NCBI RefSeq assembly: GCF_024055665.1
Contig: NZ_JAMXMC010000009.1
Coordinates: 62,001-126,000 of the forward strand
From: Ideonella oryzae
GTDB taxonomy: Bacteria > Pseudomonadota > Gammaproteobacteria > Burkholderiales > Burkholderiaceae_C
Direction: 5' to 3'
Length of the DNA: 64,000 nt
Part shown: positions 8,595 to 19,025 of the stretch, one piece after another
How the letters are laid out: every line of letters starts with the position of its first letter
Numbering within the stretch: the stretch's first letter is position 1
Made by a program: the position numbers and the translations under genes
The notes under the pieces: generated by a model
The model's database searches: none
Told to the model about the DNA's origin: nothing
The model's input: the letters and a program-made list of their open reading frames with translations, nothing else

Positions 8595-9269
8595 TCAGCC
8601 CCGGGCCTCGGGAGCCCAGGTGTAGCAAAGCAGCCAGTAATAGGTCGTCTCGGTCCACTGGACCGCGCAGGCCTGCGGCCCCAGGACGGCGAGCGCCTCG
8701 GCCTGGGTGGGAAAGTTCTTCAGCACCTCGTGCTGGCTGCCATCGGCCAGGCGGCGCAGCTGGTAGGTGTTGCCCTGGGCGTCGCGCCGGTGGATGGGGT
8801 GGTTGCTGCCTTCGACATAGCGGTTGTCCATCAGCACCACCCGGGCGCCCGGGCGCAGGCCGCTGTGCAGGGCCGCCAGCCAGTCGTTCAGACGGCCCAG
8901 CGGCACATGGGACCACCAGAAGCCGGCGAACGCGGCGTCAAAGGTGGGCGCCGCCCAGGACGCATAGGCATCGCGGCGCTCGAAGTGCACCCGCTCGCCG
9001 TCCACCGGCTTGCGGCGTGCCAGCACCAGGGTCTCTTCATTGAGGTCGGTGGCCAGCCAGCGGCTGGCGCGCCGCGCCGCGAACGGGGTCCAGAAGCCGG
9101 TGCCGCAGGCCACCTCGACGCCGTCGCGGCCCTCGAAGGCCCCGGGCAGCCAAGCCTGGATCTGCGCGATGTCGACCTGGCGCTCGGGTTTGGCATAGAC
9201 CGCCTCGTACTCATGCGCCCGCAGGGCGTAGTACTGCGCCAGGTCGGTCTCGGGCGCGGAAGTGGACAT
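8595..9269 (-). CDS. Class I SAM-dependent methyltransferase, embedded in the glc operon
   Basis: 224 residues. The SAM-binding motif I is VEVACGTGFWT near residue 52, followed by an acidic residue at the end of strand 2 (ATDLNEETL) and a PTFDAAFAGFWWSHVP motif IV region. It is a small-molecule or protein methyltransferase of unknown substrate. It sits between glcE (12-base gap) and glcF (6-base gap), so it must share their mRNA. This placement is unusual, because glcE and glcF normally adjoin. It could methylate a product of glycolate metabolism or simply be a passenger gene. Confidence 0.8.
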   Translation of the reverse strand: MSTSAPETDLAQYYALRAHEYEAVYAKPERQVDIAQIQAWLPGAFEGRDGVEVACGTGFWTPFAARRASRWLATDLNEETLVLARRKPVDGERVHFERRDAYASWAAPTFDAAFAGFWWSHVPLGRLNDWLAALHSGLRPGARVVLMDNRYVEGSNHPIHRRDAQGNTYQLRRLADGSQHEVLKNFPTQAEALAVLGPQACAVQWTETTYYWLLCYTWAPEARG

Positions 9270-9281
9270 CGGGCGCGGCCT

Positions 9282-10406
9282 TCAGAACGCCGGGTGCAGG
9301 CGTTGGCGGTTGAAGATGCCGGCCGGGTCGAAGGCCTGCTTGAGCCGGTGGTGGATGCGCAGCAGCGCGGGCGACAGCGGGCTGAAGACCTCGCCGGTGC
9401 GCTCGCCGCCCCACCAGACGGTGGCGTGGCCGCGGGCGTCCTGGGCGGCGGCGCGCACGGTCTCGGCGCTCTCGCGGCTGATCAGCCAGCGGCAACCGCC
9501 ACCCCACTCGATCAGGATGTCGCCCGGCAGGGCGATCTTGGGCGCGGTGGGGGCCACCGACAGGCGCCAGAGCACCGCACCGTCGGCCACCGCCACACGG
9601 GCCGTGCTGAAAAATTCGTCACGCTGGTCGCGCAGATCCGCCCAGAAGCGCGCTGCCAGGGCCGGCTCGATGGGCTCGCCGCCAAGCTTGCGGATGGCGG
9701 ATTCGACCGCCGCGGCCGCCCCACCCAGGCGCAGCACCAGGGCCCCGTCCCACCAGGCGCTGGCCTGCAGCGGCAGGGGCTGGCCGGCCCAGTCGTTCAC
9801 CCGCTTGAGGGCGTTGACCTGGTCCAGGTCGAAGCGCAGCGTGGCGGTGGCCGGCGGCACCGGCAGCACCTTGAGCGAGACCTCGCAGATCACGCCCAGC
9901 ACGCCCATGGAGCCGGCCAGCATGCGCGAGACATCGTAGCCGGCCACGTTCTTCATGACCTGGCCGCCGAAGCTCAGCAGCTCGGCCTGCCCGTTGAGCA
10001 GCGTGGCGCCCAGCACGTAGTCGCGCACGCCGCCCAGCGCGGCGCGGGCGGGGCCGGCCAGGCCGGCGGCCACCATGCCGCCCACGGTGCCGCCGCCCGG
10101 GCCGCCCCCGGGCGTGTACTCGAAGCGCGGCGGCTCGAAGGGCAGCCACTGGCCCTTCTCGGCCAGTGCGGCCTCCAGTTCGGCCAGCGGGGTGCCGGCG
10201 CGCGCGGTCACCACCAGCTCGGTGGGCTCGTAGGACGAGATGCCGCGCAGCTCGCCCAGCGACAGCGGCTCGCCGATCAGCGGACCGCCGTAGAAATCCT
10301 TGCTGCCGCTGCCGCGGATGCACAGGGGCTGGCGGCGCTCGGCCGCCTCGCGCACCTGTTCGACCAGGGCGGCCAGCGTGGGGTCTTGGGTCACGGGATC
10401 GGCCAC
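9282..10406 (-). CDS. glcE: Glycolate oxidase FAD-binding subunit
   Basis: 374 residues. GlcE is the second, shorter FAD-binding (PCMH-type) subunit of glycolate oxidase. Motifs include CIRGSGSKDFYG near residue 40, the glycine-rich GGGPGGGTVGGMVAAGLAG, and GQVMKNVAGYDVSRMLAGSMG, all typical of GlcE. The start is a GTG two bases after the glcD stop (TGA CC GTG), so translation is probably coupled. The C-terminal FDPAGIFNRQRLHPAF matches the family end. Confidence 0.9.
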   Translation of the reverse strand: MADPVTQDPTLAALVEQVREAAERRQPLCIRGSGSKDFYGGPLIGEPLSLGELRGISSYEPTELVVTARAGTPLAELEAALAEKGQWLPFEPPRFEYTPGGGPGGGTVGGMVAAGLAGPARAALGGVRDYVLGATLLNGQAELLSFGGQVMKNVAGYDVSRMLAGSMGVLGVICEVSLKVLPVPPATATLRFDLDQVNALKRVNDWAGQPLPLQASAWWDGALVLRLGGAAAAVESAIRKLGGEPIEPALAARFWADLRDQRDEFFSTARVAVADGAVLWRLSVAPTAPKIALPGDILIEWGGGCRWLISRESAETVRAAAQDARGHATVWWGGERTGEVFSPLSPALLRIHHRLKQAFDPAGIFNRQRLHPAF

Positions 10407-10408
10407 GG

Positions 10409-11917
10409 TCAGAAGCGCTCCAGTTCAGGGAAGGGCAGCAGGCCCTTCTTCACATGCATGCGGCCGTATTCGGCGCAGCGGTGCAGCGAGGGCAGCACCT
10501 TGCCGGGGTTGAGCCCGCCGGCCGGATCGAAGGCGGCCTTGAGGGCGAACATCTGGGCCCGCTCCTCGGGGCTGAACTGCACGCACATGGAGTTGAGCTT
10601 TTCCACGCCCACGCCGTGCTCGCCCGTCACCGTGCCGCCCATGGCGACGCTGGTCTCCAGAATCTCGGCGCCGAAGAGCTCGCAGCGGTGCAGCTGGTCC
10701 GGGTCGTTGGCATCGAAGAGGATCAGCGGGTGCAGGTTGCCGTCACCTGCGTGGAAGACGTTGCAGCAGCGCAGCTGGTACTTCTTCTCCATCTCCTGGA
10801 TGGCCAGCAGGATGTCGGCCAGCCGGTGGCGCGGGATGGTCGAATCCATGCACATGTAGTCGGGGCTGATGCGCCCCGAGGCCGGGAAGGCGTTCTTGCG
10901 CCCGCTCCAGAACTTCAGGCGCTGGGCCTCGTCCTGGCTGACCTCCATGCGGGTGGCGCCAGCGCTGGCCAGCACCGCCTTCATGCGGCCGATCTCCTCC
11001 TCCACCTCCTCGGGCGTGCCGTCGCTCTCGCACAGCAGGATGGCGGCGGCGTCCAGGTCGTAGCCGGCGTGGACGAAGGCCTCGACCGCGGCGGTCATGG
11101 GCTGGTCCATCATCTCCAGGCCGGCCGGGATGATGCCCGCGGCGATGATGGCCGCCACCGCGCCGCAGGCCCGGTGCACATCCGGGAAGCTGGCCATGAT
11201 GCAGCGCGCCACCTGGGGCTTGGGCGTGAGCTTGACCGTCACCTCGGTGGTGACGGCCAGCATGCCTTCGCTGCCCACCAGCACCGCCAGCAGGTCCAGG
11301 CCGGGCGCGTCGTAGGCGTCGCCGCCAAATTCGACCGGGTCGCCCTCGACGGTGTAGCCCCGCACCTTGAGCACGTTGTGCACGGTCAGGCCGTACTTCA
11401 GGCAGTGCACGCCGCCGGAGTTCTCGGCCACGTTGCCGCCGATGGTGCAGGCGATCTGGCTGGACGGGTCCGGCGCGTAGTACAGGCCCAGCGGGGCGAC
11501 GGCCTCGGAGATGGCCAGATTGCGCACCCCGCACTGGACCACCGCGGTGCGGCTGGCCTTGTCGATCTGCAGGATGCGGTTGAACTTGGCCAGCGCCAGC
11601 GTCACGCCCTCGGCACTCGGCATGGCGCCGCCGGACAGGCCGGTGCCGGCGCCGCGGGCCACCACCGGCACGCCCAGACCGTGGCAGACCCGCAGCACGG
11701 CGGCCACCTGCTCGCCGGTTTCCGGCAGGGCCACCGCCAGCGGGCGCTGGCGGTAGGCGGTCAGGCCATCGCACTCGTAGGGCACGGTGTCCTCGTTCTG
11801 CCACAGCAGCGCGTGGGCAGGCAGCACCGCCCCCAGCGCGGCCACCACTTCAGCCTGGCGCGGGGCGCGGCGGGTGGGGTCGGTCGGGGTGGAGGGAGCG
11901 TCGGTCAGGGTGGTCAT
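10409..11917 (-). CDS. glcD: Glycolate oxidase FAD-linked subunit (GlcD)
   Basis: 502 residues. This is the catalytic flavoprotein that oxidises glycolate (or D-lactate) to the 2-oxo acid. The PCMH FAD-binding motif VVARGAGTGLSGGAMPS lies near residue 85, and the C-terminal oxidase domain has HAGDGNLHP and GEHGVGVEKL. The start at 11917 (MTTLTDAPS) was chosen over an ATG ten codons earlier because of spacing and family length. First gene of the glcDE-MT-F unit. A D-lactate dehydrogenase role alone is less likely because GlcE and GlcF follow. Confidence 0.9.
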   Translation of the reverse strand: MTTLTDAPSTPTDPTRRAPRQAEVVAALGAVLPAHALLWQNEDTVPYECDGLTAYRQRPLAVALPETGEQVAAVLRVCHGLGVPVVARGAGTGLSGGAMPSAEGVTLALAKFNRILQIDKASRTAVVQCGVRNLAISEAVAPLGLYYAPDPSSQIACTIGGNVAENSGGVHCLKYGLTVHNVLKVRGYTVEGDPVEFGGDAYDAPGLDLLAVLVGSEGMLAVTTEVTVKLTPKPQVARCIMASFPDVHRACGAVAAIIAAGIIPAGLEMMDQPMTAAVEAFVHAGYDLDAAAILLCESDGTPEEVEEEIGRMKAVLASAGATRMEVSQDEAQRLKFWSGRKNAFPASGRISPDYMCMDSTIPRHRLADILLAIQEMEKKYQLRCCNVFHAGDGNLHPLILFDANDPDQLHRCELFGAEILETSVAMGGTVTGEHGVGVEKLNSMCVQFSPEERAQMFALKAAFDPAGGLNPGKVLPSLHRCAEYGRMHVKKGLLPFPELERF

Positions 11918-12078
11918 GGTGTGGGGCCTGCGGGCCACGGCAGCCACCGGACGGCGGCTTGGGCAGCCCTCGGGACTTTAACGCCAGGGGGCCGCGCTGC
12001 CCTGGGTGGGAACGCGGCCCCATGGTCAAAACAGATGTGACCGGCAGCGGGGCAATCCCGCCGCCGGCGCACCGGCCG

Positions 12079-13737
<1,659 letters not shown>

Positions 13738-13900
13738 GGGGGTTTGTCTCCTCGCGACTGCGTTGTGGTGCCTGAAAACACAGGCCGGCCCCGGGCATGG
13801 CTGGCACGCCCGGGGCCGGGAATCGGCACGGACTGTAGGGAGGCTGACGGAGCGCCGGTTGAAACTTTCAGGGCCTGCGCGTGAGAGTTCTTCAAAACAC

Positions 13901-13910
13901 GGGTTAACCC
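13901..13910. promoter_or_regulatory. Palindrome GGGTTAACCC upstream of the LctP permease
   Basis: A perfect 10-base palindrome lies in the 214-base gap between the permease start (13737) and the acyltransferase stop (13952), about 165 bases before the permease ATG. It may be an operator for the permease/glc genes. The gap otherwise shows no clear promoter or second gene. Confidence 0.3.
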
Positions 13911-13951
13911 TGGGCGACCGGCGCGATGCGCCTTCCGCGCTCAGGCGGTCC

Positions 13952-15013
13952 TCACGGCCTGGCCAGTGCGGACGCCGATGCGGTCGACCGTTGGCGGTCC
14001 AGGATGGGGGTCTCCCAGAATCTGAATGACAGTTCCGCGATCAACACGGACAAGGCCCCCCCCACCAGGAAGATGAACGCCGATCTCGCGCAGACGAGTT
14101 CGTCGAGGACCCGGAAGATGGGGTAGTGCCAGAGATACACGCCGTAGGACACCACCCCCAGACGTGCCACCGGCCGCCAGGCCAAGGCCTTGGCCAGCCG
14201 CGTTTCCGGCCGGAGATGCAGATCCAGAATCAGCAGACAGGCGACGGCCTCGATCAGGGGCAGGCCCCACGTGAAATAGCCCGTGTCGATCCGCACGCTC
14301 AGGAAGACAGCCATCGCGACACCCACCATCGGCCAGCGCAGCAGGGCCCCCGCCCGGCTCAGCCGCTGGATGGCCGCGGCGTCCAGCCCGCGCAGGGCCA
14401 TGCCCGCCAGACACCCCAGCAGAACGCCCTGAAGCCGGGTGTCCGGTGCGTTGTACAGACGGGGGAGCGGCGCCTGCGACAGGGCCAGATGCAGCCGCCA
14501 CGCCAACAGGGCGAGCAACAGCAGCAGCGAGAGCTTCAGGATGGCACGCACGCCCAAGGCGTTGCGAAAGCAGACCATCAGCCCGAGAGGCCACAGCAGA
14601 TAGAACTGCTGCTCCACGCCCAGGGACCAGGTGTGTCCATAGAACAGGTTGGGTTCATGGAGGGCGTACAGCCTCACCAGGTTGGTGATGTAGAGCAGCG
14701 CGGCACCGGCATCGAGCGCCGCATCCTCGATCGACCCGGACATCGCCGCCGCCACGGGCAGCACCAGCAGCGCCATGAGGAACAGCGCGGGAAACAGGCG
14801 CAGGAAGCGCCGGTACAGAAAGCGCCGAAAGTTGAAGCCCCCCGCCCGCAGCCATTCGTCCATGACCACGCCGGAGATCAGGAAGCCGCTCAACACGAAG
14901 AAGATGTCGACCCCGATGAAGCCACCGGCGAAATGGGGCAGGACCGCATGGTCTCCCATGACCATCAGCACCGCCACGGCGCGCAATCCGTCCAAAGCCT
15001 GGTTTCTCTTCAT
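13952..15013 (-). CDS. Acyltransferase-3 family membrane protein (OafA/YrhL-like)
   Basis: 353 residues with about ten membrane segments. The N-terminus MKRNQALDGLRAVAVLMVMGDHAVL carries the family His, and FFVLSGFLISGV and LYNAPDTRLQGVLLGCLAGM are further acyltransferase-3 signatures (R and D of the YxxxDxR-like loop). These enzymes transfer acetyl or other acyl groups to O-antigen, exopolysaccharide or peptidoglycan sugars. There is no SGNH domain at the C-terminus. It stands alone, with 164 bases to the LysR gene upstream, so its acceptor is unknown. Confidence 0.85.
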   Translation of the reverse strand: MKRNQALDGLRAVAVLMVMGDHAVLPHFAGGFIGVDIFFVLSGFLISGVVMDEWLRAGGFNFRRFLYRRFLRLFPALFLMALLVLPVAAAMSGSIEDAALDAGAALLYITNLVRLYALHEPNLFYGHTWSLGVEQQFYLLWPLGLMVCFRNALGVRAILKLSLLLLLALLAWRLHLALSQAPLPRLYNAPDTRLQGVLLGCLAGMALRGLDAAAIQRLSRAGALLRWPMVGVAMAVFLSVRIDTGYFTWGLPLIEAVACLLILDLHLRPETRLAKALAWRPVARLGVVSYGVYLWHYPIFRVLDELVCARSAFIFLVGGALSVLIAELSFRFWETPILDRQRSTASASALARP

Positions 15014-15068
15014 GGTGGTCTGGCAAAAAAGCAGCGTCAGCACAGTTTGCGGCAAAGTGAAACGTGCC

Positions 15069-15094
15069 GTCCCCTTGCGGGGACAAGCGCTTGT
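15069..15094. repeat. Two overlapping inverted repeats between LysR and acyltransferase genes
   Basis: GTCCCC-TTGC-GGGGAC (15069-15084) is followed by the 12-base palindrome ACAAGCGCTTGT (15083-15094). They lie downstream of the LysR gene on its strand and upstream of the acyltransferase. The first could be a weak terminator hairpin, but no T-run follows on either strand. Confidence 0.4.
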
Positions 15095-15177
15095 GCCATG
15101 CCGCCCCTCACCGCGGGTGCATCCTGTGCCGCAGCGGCCGGCCCTGTCGTCCGCAGAGCGGACGATGGCCGCGATGC

Positions 15178-16059
15178 TCAGGCCAGGGCGGCCTTGATCC
15201 AGTCGGCAAAGGCCGCACACTCCCAGCGCTCCATCGTGCCGGGCTTCCAGCACAGGTGGTGGTGGAAGGGCGAGGCCACGGTGCGCGGCGACAGCCGCAC
15301 CAGGCGCCCGGAGTCGATCCAGGACAGGCCCAGCTTCATGCGCATCAGCGCCACGCCAAAGCCCGCCGCCGCCGCGTCCAGCACCAGTCCGACGTCGTTG
15401 AACTGCGCTCCCACCCGGGGCTCCGGCAGGGCGATGCCATGGGCCTGGAACCAGGTGCTCCAAGGGTCCAGCGGGCTGCGGATCAGGCGGGCCCGCTCCA
15501 CCTTCTCGACGGTGTCGAAGCCGTCGAAGGGGCCGAACTCATTGAGGTACTCGGCGCTGCAGACCGGCGTGACCTCGTCGCTGAGGATGCGCACATGCTC
15601 CACGTCCGGGTAGGGGCCGGTGCCGTAGCGCACCTCCAGGTCGGACTCCTCGGCCTTCACGTCGGCCAGCGGGATGGCCACCTGCAGGATCAGCTCGATG
15701 TCCGGGTAGGCGTGGCGGAACAGGGCCAGGCGGGGCAGCAGGATCTGGCGCGAGAAGGTGGGCGTGACCGCCAGGCGCAGCCGCACGCGGCTGGGGCTGG
15801 CCGGCAGGTGGCCGGGCACCTGCTGCAGCGCGCGCAGGCCCTCGCGCACCGGCCCCAGGTAGGCCGCGCCCTCGGAGGTCAGGCTGAAGTCCCGCGCGAA
15901 GAGCTTGATGCCCAGCTGGCTTTCCAGCTGGCGGATGCGGTGGCTGACCGCGCTGGGGGTGACGGCCAGCGCCTCGCCCGCGGCAGTGACACTGCGCAAA
16001 CGCGCCAGGGCCTCGAAGGCCAGCAGGCACTGGATGGGCGGGATGCGTGGGGGTGTCAC
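15178..16059 (-). CDS. LysR-family transcriptional regulator (GcvA-like)
   Basis: 293 residues, usual for LysR. The N-terminal winged helix-turn-helix reads FEALARLRSVTAAGEALAVTPSAVSHRIRQLE. The effector domain begins near residue 90 and ends with a typical GcvA-like C-terminus. The start is a GTG at 16059 overlapping the stop of the FIST gene by four bases (GTGA), so it is translated with that operon. Target genes are unknown. Being last in the PhaM/FIST operon rather than divergent to a target is not the usual LysR arrangement. Confidence 0.88.
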   Translation of the reverse strand: MTPPRIPPIQCLLAFEALARLRSVTAAGEALAVTPSAVSHRIRQLESQLGIKLFARDFSLTSEGAAYLGPVREGLRALQQVPGHLPASPSRVRLRLAVTPTFSRQILLPRLALFRHAYPDIELILQVAIPLADVKAEESDLEVRYGTGPYPDVEHVRILSDEVTPVCSAEYLNEFGPFDGFDTVEKVERARLIRSPLDPWSTWFQAHGIALPEPRVGAQFNDVGLVLDAAAAGFGVALMRMKLGLSWIDSGRLVRLSPRTVASPFHHHLCWKPGTMERWECAAFADWIKAALA

Positions 16060-17249
16060 CCTGCGGGCCCCTCGACGGGCGCCGTGAACACGGTGAGGAC
16101 CCCGGTGTAGCTGACCAGGTGGCGCCCGGCGATCTCGCCCGCCGCGAAGAAGCCGACCAGCGGCACATCGCCCAGCGCGTGGCGCACGATCTGCAGCTCC
16201 GCCGACGGCCCGCCGAAATGCCCGCCGCCGCGGCCGGTGCAGCTGATGTAAAGCGCCCCCACCGGCCGCCGCGCAGGCACGCCGGCCTCCTCGTCGCCGG
16301 CCAGCTCGTCGCGGATCTCGGCGCAGACACGCACCAGGTCGCGCCGCGCCGCCTCCACATCGCGCTGGCAGAAGGCCAGCTGCTGGCCGGGCTCGACCCA
16401 GTCGGCAATGGCCACGGCCTGGCGTGTCGGGTCCAGGCCCACCAGGTGGCGCACCCGGGTGTCCACGCCGAACTGCCCGCCGCGGGCGCGGTCGGCGTCG
16501 CCGGCATCGGTCAGACCGGCCAGCACGCTGCGCAGGCGCTGCATCAGCGGATCGGGTTCGCTCAGGCGCATGCCCAGGTCCTTGAGCAGGAACAGCAGGG
16601 CCGGCTGCTCGTCCAGCGTGAGCACCAGGTTGCGCTCGGCCGCGGTGACGGTGCGGGTGGGCCCGATGGGCTGGCAGCCCTGGGTCATGCGCGAGACCAG
16701 GTCCACCGCCGGCCCGAAGGCCACGCCCGAGAGCCCGCCGGCGAAGACGCCGTTGGCCAGTTGCACCGCCCGGTTGCGGGCGCTGGCCACGCCGCCGAAC
16801 AGCTGGCCGCTGCCGGTGCGCGCCGCCATCTCATCCACCAGCTCGGAGAGGTCTGGCGTGGCCGGGTCGGCATGGACCAGGGCGGTCCAGGGGGCCTCGC
16901 CCTCCAGCGGATGGCGCCCGCTGAAGACGCGGAACTGCTCGGTGGGCAGGTCCAGCAGCAGCAGGGCCAGCGCCGGCTCGTCCCAATACTCCACGCCCGA
17001 GGCCGCAATGCCCACGCCCACCGTGCCGGCCACCTGCAAGCCGGGCCAGCGCTGCCGGATCTCGTCGAGCAGGGCCTCGGCCTGGCCGGCATAGGCCTCG
17101 GTCAGGTACAGCAGGCCCAGGCGCGCCTGGAAGCCGGGCCGCTGTGCCCGCTGGGCCTCCAGCTGCGCCGCAGCCAGGGCCAGCGCCATGTGGGCGTCGG
17201 GGTGGGTGGCGTGCCCCATCAGGGCAGCGCTCAGGCGGGCATCGGTCAT
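16056..17249 (-). CDS. FIST-domain sensory protein (FIST_N plus FIST_C)
   Basis: 397 residues. FIST domains are found in bacterial signalling proteins and are thought to bind small ligands such as amino acids. The N-terminal part shows VAGTVGVGIAASGVEYWDEPALALLLL and SGQLFGGVASARNRAVQLANG. The C-terminal part has ALYISCTGRGGGHFGGPSAELQIVRHALGDVPLVGFFAAGEI, the FIST_C signature with Cys and the F-x-GEI segment. No kinase, GGDEF or chemotaxis output domain is attached, so it is a stand-alone FIST protein. It is 31 bases downstream of phaM and overlaps the LysR gene. Confidence 0.85.
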   Translation of the reverse strand: MTDARLSAALMGHATHPDAHMALALAAAQLEAQRAQRPGFQARLGLLYLTEAYAGQAEALLDEIRQRWPGLQVAGTVGVGIAASGVEYWDEPALALLLLDLPTEQFRVFSGRHPLEGEAPWTALVHADPATPDLSELVDEMAARTGSGQLFGGVASARNRAVQLANGVFAGGLSGVAFGPAVDLVSRMTQGCQPIGPTRTVTAAERNLVLTLDEQPALLFLLKDLGMRLSEPDPLMQRLRSVLAGLTDAGDADRARGGQFGVDTRVRHLVGLDPTRQAVAIADWVEPGQQLAFCQRDVEAARRDLVRVCAEIRDELAGDEEAGVPARRPVGALYISCTGRGGGHFGGPSAELQIVRHALGDVPLVGFFAAGEIAGRHLVSYTGVLTVFTAPVEGPAG

Positions 17250-17280
17250 GGCGGCGGCGTTCCAGCGGGGGACTTCGGTC

Positions 17281-17976
17281 TCAGCGGGGTGCCGCCTTCT
17301 TGGCCGCGGCGCGCACGGGCGACTTGCCAGGGGCGGTGCGCTTGGCGGCGGTCCGGGCTGCAGACTTGGCCGGGGCTTTGCGGGACGCCGACGGCGTGGC
17401 CGCGGGCGGGCGTGGCGCGGCCGGTCGGGCCTGCGGCGCCGCGGCCGCAGCCTGGGAGGCCTGGGCCATGGCCTGCACGGTGGCCGGCGCGTCCTTCAGG
17501 GCCTGGGCGGCGATCTGGCCGAACTGCTGGGTCAGGGTACCCCACCATTGCATCGGGTCCACCATGCCGGGGGCGGCCTCGGCTTCGGTGCCGGCCGGGG
17601 CTGCATCGGCCGCGGCGTCCGGCCCTGGCGCTGCGGGGGCGGGTTCAGGCGCGGGCTCCGGCTCGGCCGCGGTGGCCGGGCGGATGGCCATGGCCTCGCG
17701 CAGGTCGCCCATCGAGACGTTCATGCTGCGCAGGGTGTTCAGCGTCATGCGCTGCACCTCCAGGCCCTGGATGGTGGTGCCCAGCAGGCGGGCGTTCTGC
17801 TCCAGCCAGAACTGGACGGTGCGCAACTCGCTGATGCGCTTGTCCAGCTCTTCGGGGTCCAGGGTCGGGGTGATCCAGGCGTTCATGCCCGGCAGGGCGG
17901 TGCCGGCCTGGCGCACCAGTCCCTGCAGAAAGTCGAAGCCCGGCATCAGGGCGGGAAAGGGAGAACTCTCGCTCAC
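17281..17976 (-). CDS. phaM: PhaM-type PHB granule-associated protein
   Basis: 231 residues. In Cupriavidus, PhaM binds both PHB synthase PhaC and DNA, activates the synthase and tethers granules to the nucleoid. The N-terminal half (FDFLQGLVRQAG, WITPTLDPEELDKRISELRTVQFWLEQN, QGLEVQRMTLNTL) is the PhaM domain with a coiled-coil-forming stretch. A Pro/Ala-rich linker follows. The last 45 residues are a histone-like Lys/Arg/Ala tail (RKAPAKSAARTAAKR, AAAKKAAPR) that should bind DNA. The start is a GTG at 17976, chosen for its AGGAG nine bases upstream and its four-base overlap (GTGA) with the TraB gene. Confidence 0.87.
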   Translation of the reverse strand: MSESSPFPALMPGFDFLQGLVRQAGTALPGMNAWITPTLDPEELDKRISELRTVQFWLEQNARLLGTTIQGLEVQRMTLNTLRSMNVSMGDLREAMAIRPATAAEPEPAPEPAPAAPGPDAAADAAPAGTEAEAAPGMVDPMQWWGTLTQQFGQIAAQALKDAPATVQAMAQASQAAAAAPQARPAAPRPPAATPSASRKAPAKSAARTAAKRTAPGKSPVRAAAKKAAPR

Positions 17977-19025
17977 GGAACAAGCTCCTGCGCAGCGCCG
18001 GACGAAGCGGCGGACGAGGCCGATTCTGCGCCCGAAGCGGCGGCCGGAACAGCCGCCAGCGCCGGGCTGGGCCAGCGCACCCGCGTGACGGTGAACCCCC
18101 GCGCGGCCAGCAGTACGGGCAGACCCTGGGGACCCACCATGTGCAGGCTGCCCACGGCCACGAAGAGGCCGCCCTCGCCCCCGTGCAGCCGGGCGATCTT
18201 GTCGGCCATCGGGCCATTGCGGTCGCTCAGCAGGCGCCGCATCATGGCCTTCTCCTGCGGCGAGTTCAGGCAATCGCACCACTGGGGATAGGTCTCCAGC
18301 TCGTCCAGATGCCCATCGGCCCAGGCCTGGGCCAGACGCCGCAGGGTGCGGCGGTCGTCGCCGCGGTCCATCTCGTCGAGCGTGTCCCGGACCAGCGCCT
18401 CGGCCGCCGAGCGCCTGGGCTGCAGGAGCGCCGCCATCTGTTGCGCGGGCGTTTCCAGCGGCGTGACGGGCAGCTTCAGCCCCTTGGCCATGCCGATCAG
18501 CAGCCCGTCCACCCCCCAGGCGGGGTCGATGCCCTCGTCGCGCAGCGACATCACGCTCAGCGTGGTCACCCGCATCTCCGGTCGCCAATCTTTCAGGGCG
18601 CGCCCCAGGCAGGCCGCGTCCTCCGCCTTCTGCAGCCGGGCTTCCAGCGCGGGCGACAGGGCCCGGTCGGGCGTCTGGCGGGCCAGCCGGGGCAGGGCCG
18701 CCAGCGTGGCCGGGTCGGACATGTCCAGCTCCACCACCAGGCGGCGGGTCTGGCCCAGGGCCTTGAGCACCGCCGGCCCCGGGTACATCCAGGCCTGCTG
18801 GGCGGCATGGAGGGTGCCGTAGAGCCAGGACCGGTGGCCCTGGCGGTCCAGGGTCCAGAGAAAACCGTGGTTCTGCGCCTGGGCCATGCCCTGCTGGATG
18901 GCCTGGGCATCGGGCGGCACCGCGGCCGGGGGACAGTCGGCGCGGGCGGAGCCCCCGCTCAGCGTGGCCAGCAGCGCCAGCCCCAGGCCGCACAGCCGGG
19001 CGCCCCACATTGACAAACGGCGCAT
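17973..19025 (-). CDS. TraB/GumN family protein, secreted
   Basis: 350 residues. A signal peptide (MRRLSMWGARLCGLGLALLATLSGGSARA) precedes a TraB/GumN domain. Family features are FLWTLDRQGHRSWLYGTLHAAQQAW near the start, the ELDMSDP segment, and the C-terminal GLFVAVGSLHMVGPQGLPVLLAARGF. These resemble a metal-dependent hydrolase of the Tiki/PrgY type with two GTLH/GSLH motifs. A periplasmic protease-like role is possible. The C-terminus adds an Ala/Ser-rich tail. The ATG overlaps the stop of the FAH-like gene (TGATG), and its stop overlaps the phaM start, so the three are coupled. Confidence 0.85.
   Translation of the reverse strand: MRRLSMWGARLCGLGLALLATLSGGSARADCPPAAVPPDAQAIQQGMAQAQNHGFLWTLDRQGHRSWLYGTLHAAQQAWMYPGPAVLKALGQTRRLVVELDMSDPATLAALPRLARQTPDRALSPALEARLQKAEDAACLGRALKDWRPEMRVTTLSVMSLRDEGIDPAWGVDGLLIGMAKGLKLPVTPLETPAQQMAALLQPRRSAAEALVRDTLDEMDRGDDRRTLRRLAQAWADGHLDELETYPQWCDCLNSPQEKAMMRRLLSDRNGPMADKIARLHGGEGGLFVAVGSLHMVGPQGLPVLLAARGFTVTRVRWPSPALAAVPAAASGAESASSAASSGAAQELVP

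Noticed and set aside
7290-10859. Very long open frame (1189 codons) on the plus strand
   Set aside because: It lies antisense to glcF, the methyltransferase and glcE, all with clear motifs. The product is rich in Gly, Arg, Ala, His and Gln without any domain, typical of a mirror frame in GC-rich DNA.
10166-12040. 624-codon open frame antisense to glcD/glcE
   Set aside because: Same reason: codon-position GC bias creates long open mirror frames here.
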